Shown: positions 23,065 to 33,829, numbered from the stretch's first letter. The stretch is 64,000 nucleotides of DNA from Sciscionella marina DSM 45152 (GCF_000379465.1 NZ_KB905458.1:62001-126000); one strand, 5' to 3'. Translations and numbers: made by a program. Notes: generated by a model not told the origin, from the sequence alone.

Positions 23065-23925
23065 CTACCGGCGCGCCACCAGGAACCGGTTGGCGCGCGC
23101 CAGCGTCCCGCCGTCCTCCGGGAGTGGACGGTCGTAGCGCTGCTCCAGTTCTGCCGCGCCCGTTTCGGTGGTCGCCCAGCCGGCCCAGCGCAGCCACTCC
23201 CCCGGATCGCGGCGTGGTTCCGTGCTGAACAGTCCCTGCAGGTCGACCCCGAGCGCCTGGGCGGTGTCCACCACGAAGGAATCCTCGAACATCGCGGTGA
23301 AGTCCCCGTCGTGCACCTGCACCGCGAGCGCGCTACCCGGGGCGGAGAGCGCGTGGATCCGGTCGAACAGCTCTTCCTCGGCACGTCCCGGCAGATAGGG
23401 CAGCAGGCCTTCGGCGAGCCACACCGAGGGCTCGTCCGGATCGAACCCGGACTCGCGCAGCGCGGAAACCCAGTCATCGCGCAGATCGGTGGGCACCGCG
23501 GTGCGGGCGCAGGCCGGTTCGGCGCCTTCGGCGTCCAGCACCTGCTGCTTGAACTCGAGCACCTTCGGCTGGTCGACCTCGAACACCCGGCAGTTCGGCG
23601 GAAGGGCGAGCCGGTGGGCGCGCACATCCAGCCCGGCAGCGAGGATCACCAGCTGGCTCGGCTTGGCCTCGAGCACGACATCATCGAGGAATCGGGTGCG
23701 CAGCGCCATGTGCGTGGCCATCTGTCCCCAGACCGGGCCGTCCGCGTCGTCCGGCCGGGTCGGCAACGGTTCGGGCGGGTTCGCCGCGTGCACGAACTGC
23801 TCCGCGAACGAATCCTTCACCAGCGGTGTCGCGCCGTTCGCCTCCAGTGCGCGCCCGGCAGCGACCGCGAGCGCGGTCAGCCCGACGCTGGAGACGATGT
23901 CCCACTGCTGGTATTCGACCGTCAT
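23065..23925 (-). CDS. SAM-dependent methyltransferase, TIGR00027/PPM1 type
   Basis: A 286-aa protein of the leucine-carboxyl-methyltransferase-like family common in actinomycetes. Visible marks are the RTRFLDD segment, the SAM-binding LAAGLDVRAHRL and FEVDQPKVLEFK, and WLAEGLLPYLP. The substrate is unknown. ATG 23925 is preferred because GGAGGT lies 6 nt upstream; the in-frame GTG 6 nt earlier has no room for it. The convergent DUF1707 gene ends 1 bp away. A MarR-type palindrome lies in its promoter. Confidence 0.85.
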   Translation of the reverse strand: MTVEYQQWDIVSSVGLTALAVAAGRALEANGATPLVKDSFAEQFVHAANPPEPLPTRPDDADGPVWGQMATHMALRTRFLDDVVLEAKPSQLVILAAGLDVRAHRLALPPNCRVFEVDQPKVLEFKQQVLDAEGAEPACARTAVPTDLRDDWVSALRESGFDPDEPSVWLAEGLLPYLPGRAEEELFDRIHALSAPGSALAVQVHDGDFTAMFEDSFVVDTAQALGVDLQGLFSTEPRRDPGEWLRWAGWATTETGAAELEQRYDRPLPEDGGTLARANRFLVARR

Positions 23926-23947
23926 ACCCACACCTCCACACCGGCTG

Positions 23948-23976
23948 ATACTTGCTTAGTGGTACTAACCAAGTAT
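23948..23976. promoter_or_regulatory. MarR-type operator of the methyltransferase gene
   Basis: Two 13-bp arms (23948-23960 and 23964-23976) match at 12 positions around GGT, with cores CTTAGT and ACTAAC. The site is 22 bp upstream of the methyltransferase ATG and between it and the MarR gene, so that MarR protein is the natural candidate. Confidence 0.75.
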
Positions 23977-24047
23977 TAGCACGGCGTAGCCGGGCGGGTA
24001 CATAAAGCATCCCCGCTGCGGGTGCGTGAGCTCGATCTCAGTCGTAC

Positions 24048-24512
24048 TCAGTCGTCGGAGATCAGGGTCTCGAGCGAATTCAGGGCCTCGAACAGGGTCT
24101 GGCGTTGTGCCTGGTCGAGCCGGCCAAGCCGGCGGTGCAGCTCCTGCATGCGCGAGGACCGCATCTCCATGATCATTGCCCGGCCGAGCTCGGTCGGCGC
24201 GACCAGCGAGGCGCGGCCGTCGGCGGGATCGGGTTCCCGCGCCACATAACCCTTGTCCACCAAGGCGGCGATCATCCGCGAGAGGGTCGGCGCGGCCACA
24301 CCTTCCTTGGCCGCGAGGTCGCCGAGCCGCATGGCGTCCGAGACGACGAGCGTGGCCAGGGCCGAAACGGCGCCGTGGCCGAGACCGTGCATGTCCCCGC
24401 GCCTGCGCAGGGACCGGGACAGCCGTGCGACGACGAGGTACAGCCGCTTGGTGGCATCGTCGCTCGTCGGGTCCTCCGAAGCCGAGGAACTCGATAGTTG
24501 TCCAGTCGTCAT
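24048..24512 (-). CDS. MarR-family transcriptional regulator
   Basis: A 154-aa winged-helix regulator. The recognition region is LGDLAAKEGVAAPTLSRMIAALVDKGYVAREPDPADGR split over helices 3-4 and the wing (about 72-108), with dimer helices at both ends. ATG 24512 follows GAGAGGA with a 9-nt gap. It lies in tandem upstream of the methyltransferase gene and probably represses it through the intervening palindrome. The ligand is unknown. Confidence 0.9.
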   Translation of the reverse strand: MTTGQLSSSSASEDPTSDDATKRLYLVVARLSRSLRRRGDMHGLGHGAVSALATLVVSDAMRLGDLAAKEGVAAPTLSRMIAALVDKGYVAREPDPADGRASLVAPTELGRAMIMEMRSSRMQELHRRLGRLDQAQRQTLFEALNSLETLISDD

Positions 24513-24588
24513 AGCCCGCATCCTCTCTGCGTTGTGCAGGCAACGAGCGAACCATGTCCGATGTTCCGCGTTTGTCAGGGTCGCCGTA

Positions 24589-25539
<951 letters not shown>

Positions 25540-25543
<4 letters not shown>

Positions 25544-26604
25544 ACCAACTCCTTCAGGAACAACTCGGTGATCCGGTCCGCGGTGAGCGGGGCGAGCAGC
25601 AGACCGTTGCGGTGGTGCCCGGCGGCGGCGATGACCCCGTCGGAGAGCGCGCCGAGCACGGGCGCGTTGTCCACGCTTCCCGCGCGCACCCCGGCGGAGA
25701 CCTCGGTGAGCTCATAGTCCGCGAGGCTCGGCGCCAGGGTCTCGGCGTCGGCGATCAGGTCACGCACCCCGCCGAGCGCGGGCGCGGTGTCGAACCCCGC
25801 CTCGTACTGCGTTGCCCCCAGCACGATCTCCCCGTCTGCCCGCGGCACCAGGTAGACCGGCCGCCCGTGCACGATGCCGCGCACGGTTTTCCCTTGCGGG
25901 GGAAGCGAACCGCGGCGAGCGCGCAGTCGCAGCACCTCGCCCTTGATCGGCCGCACCGATTCGGCGAGTTCCGGATGCAGTCGTGCGCTCCACGCCCCCG
26001 CGGCGAGCACCACCGCATCGGCCTCGAACACCTCGCCCTGTTCGGTGCGCACCCGGTGGGCCCCGATCTCGGCCACCCGCTCCGGGATGTGCACCGCCCC
26101 GCGTTCGGTCGCGGCGGCGAGCAGTCCGCGCAGCAGCGCACGGTTGTCCACGGCGAGATCACCCGGCATGTGCAGCCCGCCGCGCACCGCGGGCCCGAGC
26201 AGGGGTTCCATCCGCCGCAACCGGGAACCGGTCAGCTTCTCCACCGGGTGCCCGAGGTGGTCGAGGTACCCGGCGAGGGTGTCGAGCACTTCCCGGTCGG
26301 CGGTGTCCACCCCGGTGAGCAGGGTTCCCTCGGTGCGCAGCAGCGGATCGTGCCCGTCCGCGGCGAGTTCGGCGGCGAACCGCGGCCACCGCTCGATCGA
26401 GGCGAGCCCGAGCCGCAGCGCCTCCTCGTCGCCCGGCCAGGCCTCAGCGATCGGGGCGAGCATGCCGCCCGCCACCCAGGAGGCCGAGCCGTGCGGATCC
26501 GGATCCAGGATGGTGACCCGATGACCCGCGCGGGCCGTGCGCCACGCGATCGACAGCCCGATCACGCCCGCGCCGACCACGATGATTTCCCGTTGCGACC
26601 GCAT
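25540..26604 (-). CDS. thiO: Glycine oxidase ThiO
   Basis: A 354-aa FAD enzyme that oxidises glycine to iminoglycine for thiazole formation. It has the dinucleotide motif [16 protein letters not shown] at the start, [35 protein letters not shown], and the C-terminal [14 protein letters not shown] 26604 has GGGAG 7 nt upstream; a GTG 6 nt earlier would leave no spacer. It is the first gene after a TPP riboswitch. Confidence 0.94.
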
Positions 26605-26610
26605 TCCCAC

Positions 26611-26700
26611 GCTCCCTGCGCCGGCATTATCCGGATCAGGTTCGACGGTCGGGACCGGCTCAGGTCCCCTCTCAGCCGGTCACCCCGGCTCCCGTGCGAA
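26611..26700 (-). promoter_or_regulatory. TPP riboswitch of thiO-thiS-thiG
   Basis: On the minus strand the THI-box parts appear in order: ACGGGAGCC, GGCTGAGAGG, GACCGTCGAACCTGATCC and GGATAATGCCGGCGCAGGGAG. The aptamer end overlaps the thiO ribosome site, suggesting translational control. Confidence 0.92.
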
Positions 26701-26848
26701 CACCACAACCTTACTCCCCCGCGCCGGTGTCGCCCGCATGCCGAGCGACATCCCCGAGCACGTTGTCACCCCGCGGATCCGTTCGGCGACCGAATGTGTT
26801 TCGTGGATGCGGACACCGTCCACCGGGGCGCCCGTTAGGGTCGACACC

Positions 26849-27517
26849 ATGCCTGGATTCGATGGGGAGCAACGCAGACAGCGCCTCGACCGCGCACGGC
26901 TCTATCTGTGCACGGACGCCCGCGGCGAGCAGGGGGACCTCGCGGAGTTCGCCGATGCGGTGCTCTCCGGCGGGGTGGACATCCTGCAGTTGCGGGACAA
27001 GACCGGGGGTGCGCCGCTCGAAGCCGCGGCGGAACTGGCCGCGCTCGAAGTACTCGCCGAGGCGTGTGCCCGGCACGGTGCGCTGCTCGCGGTGAACGAC
27101 CGGGCCGACATCGCCCGGTTCGCCGGTGCGGATGTGCTGCATCTCGGCCAGGACGATCTGCCCGTCGAACTTGCCAGGGACATCGTCGGCGAAGATGTGC
27201 TTATCGGGCGCTCCACGCATTCCACCGCGCAGGCACGGGCCGCCGAGGCACAGGCCGGGGTGGACTACTTCTGCGCCGGACCGTGCTGGCCGACCCCGAC
27301 CAAGCCCGGTCGCCCCGCCCCCGGGCTCGACCTGGTGCGCGGAGTCGCCGAGCTCGCGACCGAACGGCCCTGGTTCGCGATCGGCGGGATCGACGCCGAA
27401 CGCCTGGACGAGGTACTCGACGCGGGTGCCTCGCGCGTCGTCGTGGTGCGCGCGCTCACCGAGGCCGAGGATCCACAGTGGGCGGCGGCCGAACTGGTCA
27501 GCCGGCTCCCGGCGTAG
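26849..27517 (+). CDS. thiE: Thiamine-phosphate synthase ThiE
   Basis: A 222-aa TIM-barrel enzyme that joins HMP-PP and thiazole phosphate. Marks are the ILQLRDK strand, [20 protein letters not shown] and [20 protein letters not shown] 26849 has TAGGGT 7 nt upstream and no Shine-Dalgarno. It is divergent from thiO and is not itself under the riboswitch. The 3' end overlaps the next convergent gene by 20 bp. Confidence 0.94.
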   Translation: MPGFDGEQRRQRLDRARLYLCTDARGEQGDLAEFADAVLSGGVDILQLRDKTGGAPLEAAAELAALEVLAEACARHGALLAVNDRADIARFAGADVLHLGQDDLPVELARDIVGEDVLIGRSTHSTAQARAAEAQAGVDYFCAGPCWPTPTKPGRPAPGLDLVRGVAELATERPWFAIGGIDAERLDEVLDAGASRVVVVRALTEAEDPQWAAAELVSRLPA

Positions 27518-28493
27518 CCTCCGGGGCATTCTTGCCCTGGGCGTTCTCGCCTTGGGGGTTCTGATACTGCTGCTGGCCGTTCTGCCCGGTCGGCTGCTCG
27601 TTACCACCGGTCTCGCGGGTCTGCTCGGTGGTCGTCGTGGTTTCCCGCGTGGTGGTCGTGGTGGTCCCGGTCTCCTCGGTCCCGTTCTCGCTGCCGCTGG
27701 TGTCCTTGTCCTGATCGGCCGGCGACTGGTCCTTGTTCTTGGCCGAGGTGTCCCCGCTGACCAGCCTGCCGAAGGAGGTACCGCCCTGTCCTCCGGACAG
27801 CGGTCCGCCGGAAAGCAGTTCGATCGCGCTAACCCCGCCGACACCGATCACGAAGATCAGCACGAACATGCCGATCAGCAGCTTGAGGTGCCTCCGCCAC
27901 CAGGGTGTTCCCGATTGGGCCTGCGGCTCGGCCGGTGGCCGGTGCCCGGTCGGCACACCCTGCGTCCGCTGTTGCTGGGTCGGCTGCTGCGCCGGGCCGT
28001 TCGGTCCCATGTACCGGGTGCGCTGCTCGTGCAGCGGGGTGGCGAGGTTCGCGATCTGCTCGGTCGGGTCCACCGGACGGTAGGCGCGGGCCGTGGTGGC
28101 CCGCCCCGGGTTGTTCTGCTGCAGCGGCGAGGTGCGCGGCTGTTGCTGCGGTGGCTGCGGACCCTGCTGAGTGCGCTGCGCCTGCTGAGGCTGTTGCGCC
28201 TGCCGGGTCCCCGGGGACTGCGCATTCGGAGGCTGGGCGGCCGAAGGCTGGGCACGCAGGGCTCCCGTATTGCGCGCCGCCTTCTTTGCCGCTTCCGTCG
28301 TCTTCTCCGCGCCGCGCTGGAAAAGTGCCGCGCCGACGGTGGAGATCACGCTCGCCACTCCGGCGCCGATGACCGTCCCGGAGAATCCGAAGAAGGAACC
28401 GAGCACGGCGGAGGCGACCGCCGCGAGGGCATACGCCAGCACCTGCACGGGCCTGACGCCAAGCCCCTTGCCTTCCTCGGAATCCTTACTCAC
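27498..28493 (-). CDS. Low-complexity two-segment membrane protein of unknown function
   Basis: A 331-aa protein without a recognised domain. Residues about 15-60 hold two hydrophobic stretches, about 75-200 is a Gln/Pro/Arg-rich cytoplasmic-looking segment, one helix follows ([20 protein letters not shown], about 208-228), and the last 100 residues are rich in Thr, Gly, Glu and Asn, with runs of five or six threonines. The GTG start has GGGGA 5 nt upstream. The layout is that of an actinobacterial wall-proximal protein, but no function is offered. Confidence 0.7.
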   Translation of the reverse strand: MSKDSEEGKGLGVRPVQVLAYALAAVASAVLGSFFGFSGTVIGAGVASVISTVGAALFQRGAEKTTEAAKKAARNTGALRAQPSAAQPPNAQSPGTRQAQQPQQAQRTQQGPQPPQQQPRTSPLQQNNPGRATTARAYRPVDPTEQIANLATPLHEQRTRYMGPNGPAQQPTQQQRTQGVPTGHRPPAEPQAQSGTPWWRRHLKLLIGMFVLIFVIGVGGVSAIELLSGGPLSGGQGGTSFGRLVSGDTSAKNKDQSPADQDKDTSGSENGTEETGTTTTTTRETTTTTEQTRETGGNEQPTGQNGQQQYQNPQGENAQGKNAPEATPGAG

Positions 28494-28626
28494 TTCGTCC
28501 CCGCCGATGAATTGTGATCTCGAACAGTTAGCGCCGAAAGCCCCCTCGGTGTTACAAGGCTAGCACGAACGTGGCCGAGCACACGCCCATCTGTCCACAA
28601 TGGACACTCAGGATAAGATCGGTGTT

Positions 28627-29583
28627 ATGAAACTCGTTGACAGCACGTCGATCGCGGCCGCGGCAGACCGGATCGCCGGTTCCGTGGTGCGCACCCCACT
28701 GCTCCCCTCGTTCCTCGGCGAGGCTGACCGCGAACTATTGCTGAAACCCGAAAATCTCCAGCCGATCGGCGCGTTCAAACTGCGCGGCGCGGTCAATGCG
28801 ATCCGCTCGCTCGACCGGCCGAATGGAGTAGTCGCGTACTCCAGCGGAAACCACGCCCAGGCGGTCGCCTACGCCGCGAAGCTCGCCGGGCTGCCCGCGG
28901 TGATCGTGATCGAGGAGACCGCGCCCGCCCGCAAGATCGAGGCGACCCGGAGCCACGGGGCCGAGGTGGTGCTCACCGACCCCGAGGAACGGGAGAGCAC
29001 CGCGCACCGGCTCGCCGCCGAACGCGAATACCCGCTCATCGCCCCGTTCGACGATCCCGCGGTGATCGCCGGGCAGGGCACCATCGGCAGCGAGATCGCC
29101 GAGGACGCGCCGGACATCGCCGCGGTACTGGTGCCGATCAGCGGTGGCGGGCTCGCCTCGGGCATCGCGGCCGCGATCAAGGCGCACCGCCCGAAGGCGC
29201 TGGTCTACGGGGTGGAACCGGAACTGGCCGCGGACACCAGGGAATCCCTGGAAGCGGGCGTGATCCGCGAATGGTCGCGTGCCGAACGGGGCCGCACCAT
29301 CGCCGACGGGCTGCGCAGCACCCCCTCCGAGCTCACCTTCGCGCACCTGCGCGCACACCTGGACGGCGTGCTCACGGTGACCGAGGAACAGATCACCGGC
29401 ACCGTCCGGCGGCTCGCACTCGAGGCGCGGCTGATCGCCGAACCGAGCGGTGCCGTGGCCCCGGCCGCCTTCCTGCACCACGGCGCCGCGCTGCCGCAGG
29501 GCCGGATCGCCGCGGTCGTCTCCGGCGGGAACATCAACCCGGTCCTGCTCGGCCGGCTGCTCACGGACACGCACGCTCGGTGA
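28627..29583 (+). CDS. PLP-dependent threonine/serine dehydratase-like enzyme
   Basis: A 318-aa fold-type II PLP enzyme. The PLP lysine is in GAFKLRGA near 50, the substrate loop is SSGNHAQAVAY, and the phosphate loop is SGGGLASG near 178. It lacks the C-terminal ACT regulatory domain of biosynthetic IlvA, so it is of the catabolic TdcB type and could act on threonine, serine or a related beta-hydroxy amino acid. ATG 28627 has TAAGAT 7 nt upstream; an in-frame ATG at 28600 precedes that element. Confidence 0.85.
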   Translation: MKLVDSTSIAAAADRIAGSVVRTPLLPSFLGEADRELLLKPENLQPIGAFKLRGAVNAIRSLDRPNGVVAYSSGNHAQAVAYAAKLAGLPAVIVIEETAPARKIEATRSHGAEVVLTDPEERESTAHRLAAEREYPLIAPFDDPAVIAGQGTIGSEIAEDAPDIAAVLVPISGGGLASGIAAAIKAHRPKALVYGVEPELAADTRESLEAGVIREWSRAERGRTIADGLRSTPSELTFAHLRAHLDGVLTVTEEQITGTVRRLALEARLIAEPSGAVAPAAFLHHGAALPQGRIAAVVSGGNINPVLLGRLLTDTHAR

Positions 29584-29604
29584 ACCGGAACCGGAACCGA
29601 GCGT
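29573..29604 (+). terminator. Hairpin at the dehydratase 3' end
   Basis: ACGCTCGGT (29573-29581) pairs perfectly with 29596-29604 around a 14-nt loop. It includes the last codons of the dehydratase gene and precedes the promoter of the SIS gene. No T run is seen. Confidence 0.5.
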
Positions 29605-29633
29605 ACGAGGCGGGAGACCATTAACCTGGCAGC

Positions 29634-30647
29634 GTGACCGAACCAGGGGCGCTCATGCGCGCGGAGATCGCAGAACAGCCGGCCGTACTCGACGGCATCG
29701 TCGCCAACCACGGGGCCATCGCCGAGGCGGGCGCACGGATCGCGGCACACAAGCCACGGTTCGTGCTGCTGGCCGCCCGCGGTTCCTCGGATCACGCGGC
29801 GCTGTACGCGAAGTACCTGATCGAAACGCTGGTCCAGCTGCCGGTCGGGCTCGTCTCGCCGTCCACGACGACCATCTACGGCGCCCGGCCGGATCTGACC
29901 GACGTCGTGCTGATCACCGCGAGCCAGAGCGGCGGCTCCCCCGACCTGCTCGAGGTCACCGAGACCGCCAAGGCCGCGGGCGCGCTCACCGTCGCGGTGA
30001 CCAACACTCCGGACTCCACGCTGCACGAGACGGCGGAGCTCGCGGTGGACATGGGCGCGGGCACCGAACGCGCGGTGGCCGCGACCAAGAGCTACACCGC
30101 GACCCTGCTCGCCCTGTACCTGCTCATCGACGCCTGGCGCGGTGGCAGGGCCGAGCACGCCAGGGAGATCGGCTCGCTCGCGACCGGCGCGCTGCAGGTG
30201 CCGGTCGCCGAGGCCGCGGACCGGTACCGGTTCGCCGACCGGCTGATCGCCTGCGGCCGCGGTTACTCGCTGGCCAGCGCGCACGAGGCGGGCCTGAAGC
30301 TCGCCGAGACCGCCTACCTGGCGACCCGTTCCTACAGCGGGGCGGACCTGCTGCACGGTCCGGTGGCCGCGGTGGACCGCCAGACCCCGGTGCTGGCGAT
30401 CACCAGCGCGGGCAAGGGCGGCGCGGCCATGGGCCCGGTACTGGACACGGTGCGAGCCGCGGGCGCGGACCTGCTCACCGTCGGCTCGGCGGAGAACGCG
30501 AACCTGCGCACCCCGGAGTGCGCCGAGGAGCTCGCCCCCGTGCTGGAGATCATCCCGGTGCAGCAGATCGCCCTCGAACTCGCGCTGGCCCGCGGCGGCG
30601 ATCCGGACAACCCGCGCGGCCTGCACAAGGTCACCGAGACCCGATGA
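29634..30647 (+). CDS. Double SIS-domain sugar-phosphate protein (GlmS isomerase-like)
   Basis: A 337-aa protein made of two SIS domains like the isomerase half of GlmS, without the glutaminase half. The first domain has AARGSSDHAALYAKY and ASQSGGSPD, the second has CGRGYSLASAHEAGLKLAETAY and LLHGP. Proteins of this type deaminate or isomerise amino-sugar 6-phosphates. The GTG start has TAACCT 6 nt upstream. The ATGA overlap with the sugar kinase gene suggests a shared pathway from GlcNAc-like sugars to fructose 6-phosphate. Confidence 0.82.
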   Translation: MTEPGALMRAEIAEQPAVLDGIVANHGAIAEAGARIAAHKPRFVLLAARGSSDHAALYAKYLIETLVQLPVGLVSPSTTTIYGARPDLTDVVLITASQSGGSPDLLEVTETAKAAGALTVAVTNTPDSTLHETAELAVDMGAGTERAVAATKSYTATLLALYLLIDAWRGGRAEHAREIGSLATGALQVPVAEAADRYRFADRLIACGRGYSLASAHEAGLKLAETAYLATRSYSGADLLHGPVAAVDRQTPVLAITSAGKGGAAMGPVLDTVRAAGADLLTVGSAENANLRTPECAEELAPVLEIIPVQQIALELALARGGDPDNPRGLHKVTETR

Positions 30648-31609
30648 ATCCGCTCGTAGTCGGCATCGACGCCGGCGGCACCTCGACAAGGGCCAAGCTC
30701 GGCAGCCTGGACGGAGCCGTGCTCGGCAACGCGCGCGGGGAGGGCTCGAACCCCAACTCGTACCCGCCGGAGGTGGCCGCGGGCCGGATCGCCGATACGG
30801 TGCGCGCCGCGCTCGCCGAGCACGATCCCGGCCAGGTCGGCGCCGCGGTACTCGGACTGGCCGGGGACTCCAAACTGGTGGATCCGGAGATCGCCGCGAT
30901 CTTCGAGAAAGCCTGGCGCAGCACCGGGATCGACTGCGAACTGACCGTGCTCTCCGATGTGGAGATCGCCTTCGCCTCGGCGACCGGCGCCCCTTCCGGT
31001 ACCGCGCTCGTCGCGGGCACCGGTTCGATCGCGGTCGGCGTGCGCGAACACCGCAAGGTCCGGCTCGCCGGTGGCTACGGCTGGCTGCTCGGTGACGAGG
31101 GCTCGGGGTTCTGGCTCGGCCGCGAGGCGATCCGGGCCTGCCTGGACACGCTGTTGCGGGACGATGGCGAGCTCGGACCGCTCGCCCGCGCGGTCTACGA
31201 GCAGGCGGTCGGCCCGCTCACCCTGGAACACGGCTTCGACCGGCGGCGCGCCCAGTCCAGCGAGGTGATCACCGCGGCCAATGCCGATTCGCCGATCCGG
31301 GTCGCCCGGTTCGCCCCGCTGGTCAGCGAGGCCGCGCTCGCCGGGGACGAGTCCGCGATCCGGATCCTGGACGCCGCGGTCGAGCACCTGGTCCGGCTGG
31401 CCATGACCGCACGCGGCACGGACACCGGGCCGGTGGTGCTCACCGGCGGGCTGATCGGTCCCGGTGGCCCGCTCACCGACCGGTTGCGCGCCCGCCTCGA
31501 AGCGGTGACCGGGACCGAACCGCTCGGTTCCGGGGACGGCGGGGACGGTGCCGCCTGGCTCGCCGCGAAACTGCTGGACGACTCCGCGCCTCACCCGGTG
31601 ACCGGGTGA
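30644..31609 (+). CDS. N-acetylglucosamine-type kinase, BadF/BadG/BcrA family
   Basis: A 321-aa ASKHA-fold ATPase. Phosphate 1 motif VVGIDAGGTSTRAKLG, phosphate 2 ALVAGTGSIAVG, the GGYGWLLGDEGSGFWLG block of GlcNAc kinases, and adenosine motif VVLTGGLIGPGG. It should phosphorylate an amino sugar for the SIS protein encoded just upstream (4-bp overlap). The 3' end overlaps the convergent DUF3159 gene by 19 bp. Confidence 0.83.
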   Translation: MNPLVVGIDAGGTSTRAKLGSLDGAVLGNARGEGSNPNSYPPEVAAGRIADTVRAALAEHDPGQVGAAVLGLAGDSKLVDPEIAAIFEKAWRSTGIDCELTVLSDVEIAFASATGAPSGTALVAGTGSIAVGVREHRKVRLAGGYGWLLGDEGSGFWLGREAIRACLDTLLRDDGELGPLARAVYEQAVGPLTLEHGFDRRRAQSSEVITAANADSPIRVARFAPLVSEAALAGDESAIRILDAAVEHLVRLAMTARGTDTGPVVLTGGLIGPGGPLTDRLRARLEAVTGTEPLGSGDGGDGAAWLAAKLLDDSAPHPVTG

Positions 31610-32235
31610 CGGATCCCGGGATGCTCGCGCGGCAGCACCCGCTGGAACACCAGCCAGGAAAGGGCGAGGCAGACCACCTGTACCGGCCAGGAAAGGGCCA
31701 GCCGCGCGATCCCGAGCGCGACCGTCTCATCGGCGAGCCACAGCGGCACGTAGACCGCGATGCGCAGTAGGTACTGGGCGACCCACACCAGGCTGGCGAG
31801 GCAATAGGCGCGCACCAGCGCGGGATCCTTACGCCAGCGGGTCTTCTGGCCGAGCACCACGCCGACGATGATCCCCAGAAACGGCCAGCGCACCACGATG
31901 CTGGCCAGCCAGGCGAGCGCCGATGCGGCGTTGGAGAGCAACTGGAGCAGGAAGAAATCCGCGGCGCGCCCGGTGTGCAGCGCGATCAGGGCGGCGATCA
32001 CCACGAGCGCGACACTCACGATGACCGCGCGCGGTTTCTCCTTGCGGATCAGCCGGAGAACGGCGATCACCAGGGCGAGCCCGATCGCCGAAGCCGCGCC
32101 GATCTCGATGGACTGGCAGCTCGCGAGCCATCCGATGACGAACCCGACCGGTGGCAGGCTCGCGTCGATCGCAGCGGTTCGCCCCCCGAGCAGGCTCGCG
32201 AACGATTCCCGCCGCTGCTCAGTCTTAGAGCACAT
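31591..32235 (-). CDS. DUF3159 membrane protein
   Basis: A 214-aa polytopic protein with about six helices and the family blocks ESFASLLGGRTAAIDASLPPVG split at the first helix, RKEKPRA, and FLGIIVGVVLGQKTRWRKDP. The function of DUF3159 is unknown. ATG 32235 follows GGAG with a 7-nt gap. Confidence 0.8.
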   Translation of the reverse strand: MCSKTEQRRESFASLLGGRTAAIDASLPPVGFVIGWLASCQSIEIGAASAIGLALVIAVLRLIRKEKPRAVIVSVALVVIAALIALHTGRAADFFLLQLLSNAASALAWLASIVVRWPFLGIIVGVVLGQKTRWRKDPALVRAYCLASLVWVAQYLLRIAVYVPLWLADETVALGIARLALSWPVQVVCLALSWLVFQRVLPREHPGIRHPVTG

Positions 32236-32523
32236 CTGAGAACTCCATGTCCTGCTGCGCTGCAACGTTGGCGAAGTACCTTCGCATGCCAGCGCGGCGA
32301 TCTGCCGCGTCGTCCTCAATCACCGCAGAAACCCACTGCGGCTCATTCGTCCGCCGCTGTCTCGGGTGCGGGTGTCCCGCAGGACACCCGCATCCACGCT
32401 GACTCCCGCTCGCGACGGACGAGAGTCCTCAGACGCACTCTTGTCCACCTACTTAGTGTCCCCTAACTCGCCCCGTTGGCACCAATACGCGAAAATCACA
32501 CCGAGAAGGCGCATACTTCCATC
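32236..32523. other. Intergenic stretch with a perfect 11-bp hairpin (32367-32392)
   Basis: TGCGGGTGTCC and its exact complement flank the loop CGCA. No T run follows, so it is probably an RNA structure or protein site ahead of the gene at 32524. No gene is supported in the remaining sequence. Confidence 0.45.
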
Positions 32524-32925
32524 ATGCACAAGGCTCTTGCAGGGGCCGATCGCGCCGGTATCTGGCTGTTGCGCGGAAGTAGCGCCCTGCTCCTGGTGTT
32601 TCTGATACTGCAGGGAGTAACCGCGGGAGTCGTGCTCGGTGGCTCGAGCGCTGCGATCGCCCTGCACAGCCTCGGCGCCTACTTCGTCCATGCCACGGCA
32701 CTGCTGGCCACCCTCAGCGCGCTCTGGCTGTGGCGCCGCGGCCGGCTGCTCTGGCCGGCCGTGCTCGGCGCGGTGGTGCTCGTCCTGACCTTCGTCCAGG
32801 CGACCCTCGGGGACGCGGATGTGATGGCCGCGCATGTCCCGGTCGCCCTGTTGCTCGTCGGGCTGACCGTGACCCTGCTCGTGCACGCGTGCCAGATCAC
32901 TACGCAGCGCACACATTTTCGGTAA
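32524..32925 (+). CDS. Small four-helix membrane protein of unknown function
   Basis: A 133-aa hydrophobic protein with four predicted helices (about 18-38, 45-70, 80-97, 103-122) separated by short basic loops such as WRRGRL. No domain is recognised. The start at ATG 32524 (MHKALAGADRAG) is chosen for the sharp rise in G/C at third positions from there. Confidence 0.65.
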   Translation: MHKALAGADRAGIWLLRGSSALLLVFLILQGVTAGVVLGGSSAAIALHSLGAYFVHATALLATLSALWLWRRGRLLWPAVLGAVVLVLTFVQATLGDADVMAAHVPVALLLVGLTVTLLVHACQITTQRTHFR

Positions 32926-33043
32926 CGCCGACCCGCGGATTCACCGATACAACCTACGGCATGGTAACTGACGGTGGCGTAGCCATCGGCCGATAAGGCA
33001 TGCTCGCCTTGATCATGGCAGGCGCTCGGGGAGGTGTACGCAT

Positions 33044-33829
33044 ATGCGGTGGCGCAGTTTCATGGCGCTCGGCGACAGCTTCACGGAGGGCCTGGACGAT
33101 CCCGCTGACGACGGTGGTTTCCGCGGCTGGGCCGATCGGCTCGCCGAACTGCTCGCCGCCGTCCAGCCCGGGCTGACCTACGCGAACCTCGCCGTGCGCG
33201 GCAAGGTCATGAACGACATCGTCACCGAGCAGCTGCCCATCGCGCTCGCCGAACGACCGGATCTGGTGACCCTGTGTGCCGGCGGCAACGATCTGATCGT
33301 GCCCGGCTGCGATATCGACGCGCTCGCGGGCCGGTTCGAAGACATGGTCGCCCGGCTCACCGAGAGCGGGGCGGATGTGGTCGTGTTCAACGGTCCCGAT
33401 CCCAAGCACATGCCGCTGATGCGCACCGTGCGCGGCAAGGTCGCGCTGTACAACAGCCACCTGTGGTCCATCGCGGGCCGCTACGGCGCGACCGCGATCG
33501 ATCTGTGGGGGATGCGGGTGCTCGGCGATTCCCGCGCCTGGGCCGATGACCGGCTGCATTTCACCCCGGAAGGGCACCGCAGGATCGCGCTGCGGGTGGC
33601 CACGGCCCTCGGGGTGCCTACCGGGCAGGAGTGGAACGCCCCGTGGCCGGAGCAGGCCCCGCTCGACTGGTTCCGCTCCCGGCGCAAGGACCTCGACTGG
33701 ATGCGCACCTACATGCTGCCCTGGGCGCGCCGCCAGCTGACCGGGCGCTCGATGGGCGACGGGGTCACCGCGAAGCGGCCAAGCCTCGCCCCGATCGAGG
33801 TCGAGTCCCGGGAACACGGGCTCGCCTGA
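33044..33829 (+). CDS. SGNH/GDSL hydrolase
   Basis: A 261-aa esterase/lipase-fold enzyme. Block I is ALGDSFTEG with the nucleophile serine near 12, block II supplies Gly in NLAVRG, block III is CAGGNDL, and block V is DRLHFTPEGH with the catalytic Asp and His. No signal peptide is seen, so it should act in the cytoplasm on an ester substrate that cannot be named. GGGGAGGTG precedes the ATG. TGATG overlap couples it to the next gene. Confidence 0.87.
   Translation: MRWRSFMALGDSFTEGLDDPADDGGFRGWADRLAELLAAVQPGLTYANLAVRGKVMNDIVTEQLPIALAERPDLVTLCAGGNDLIVPGCDIDALAGRFEDMVARLTESGADVVVFNGPDPKHMPLMRTVRGKVALYNSHLWSIAGRYGATAIDLWGMRVLGDSRAWADDRLHFTPEGHRRIALRVATALGVPTGQEWNAPWPEQAPLDWFRSRRKDLDWMRTYMLPWARRQLTGRSMGDGVTAKRPSLAPIEVESREHGLA

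Noticed and set aside
32286-32402. 38-codon cysteine-containing frame upstream of the gene at 32524
   Set aside because: No ribosome site or leaderless -10 precedes the ATG, and the Cys/Gly/Pro text comes from the perfect hairpin it crosses.
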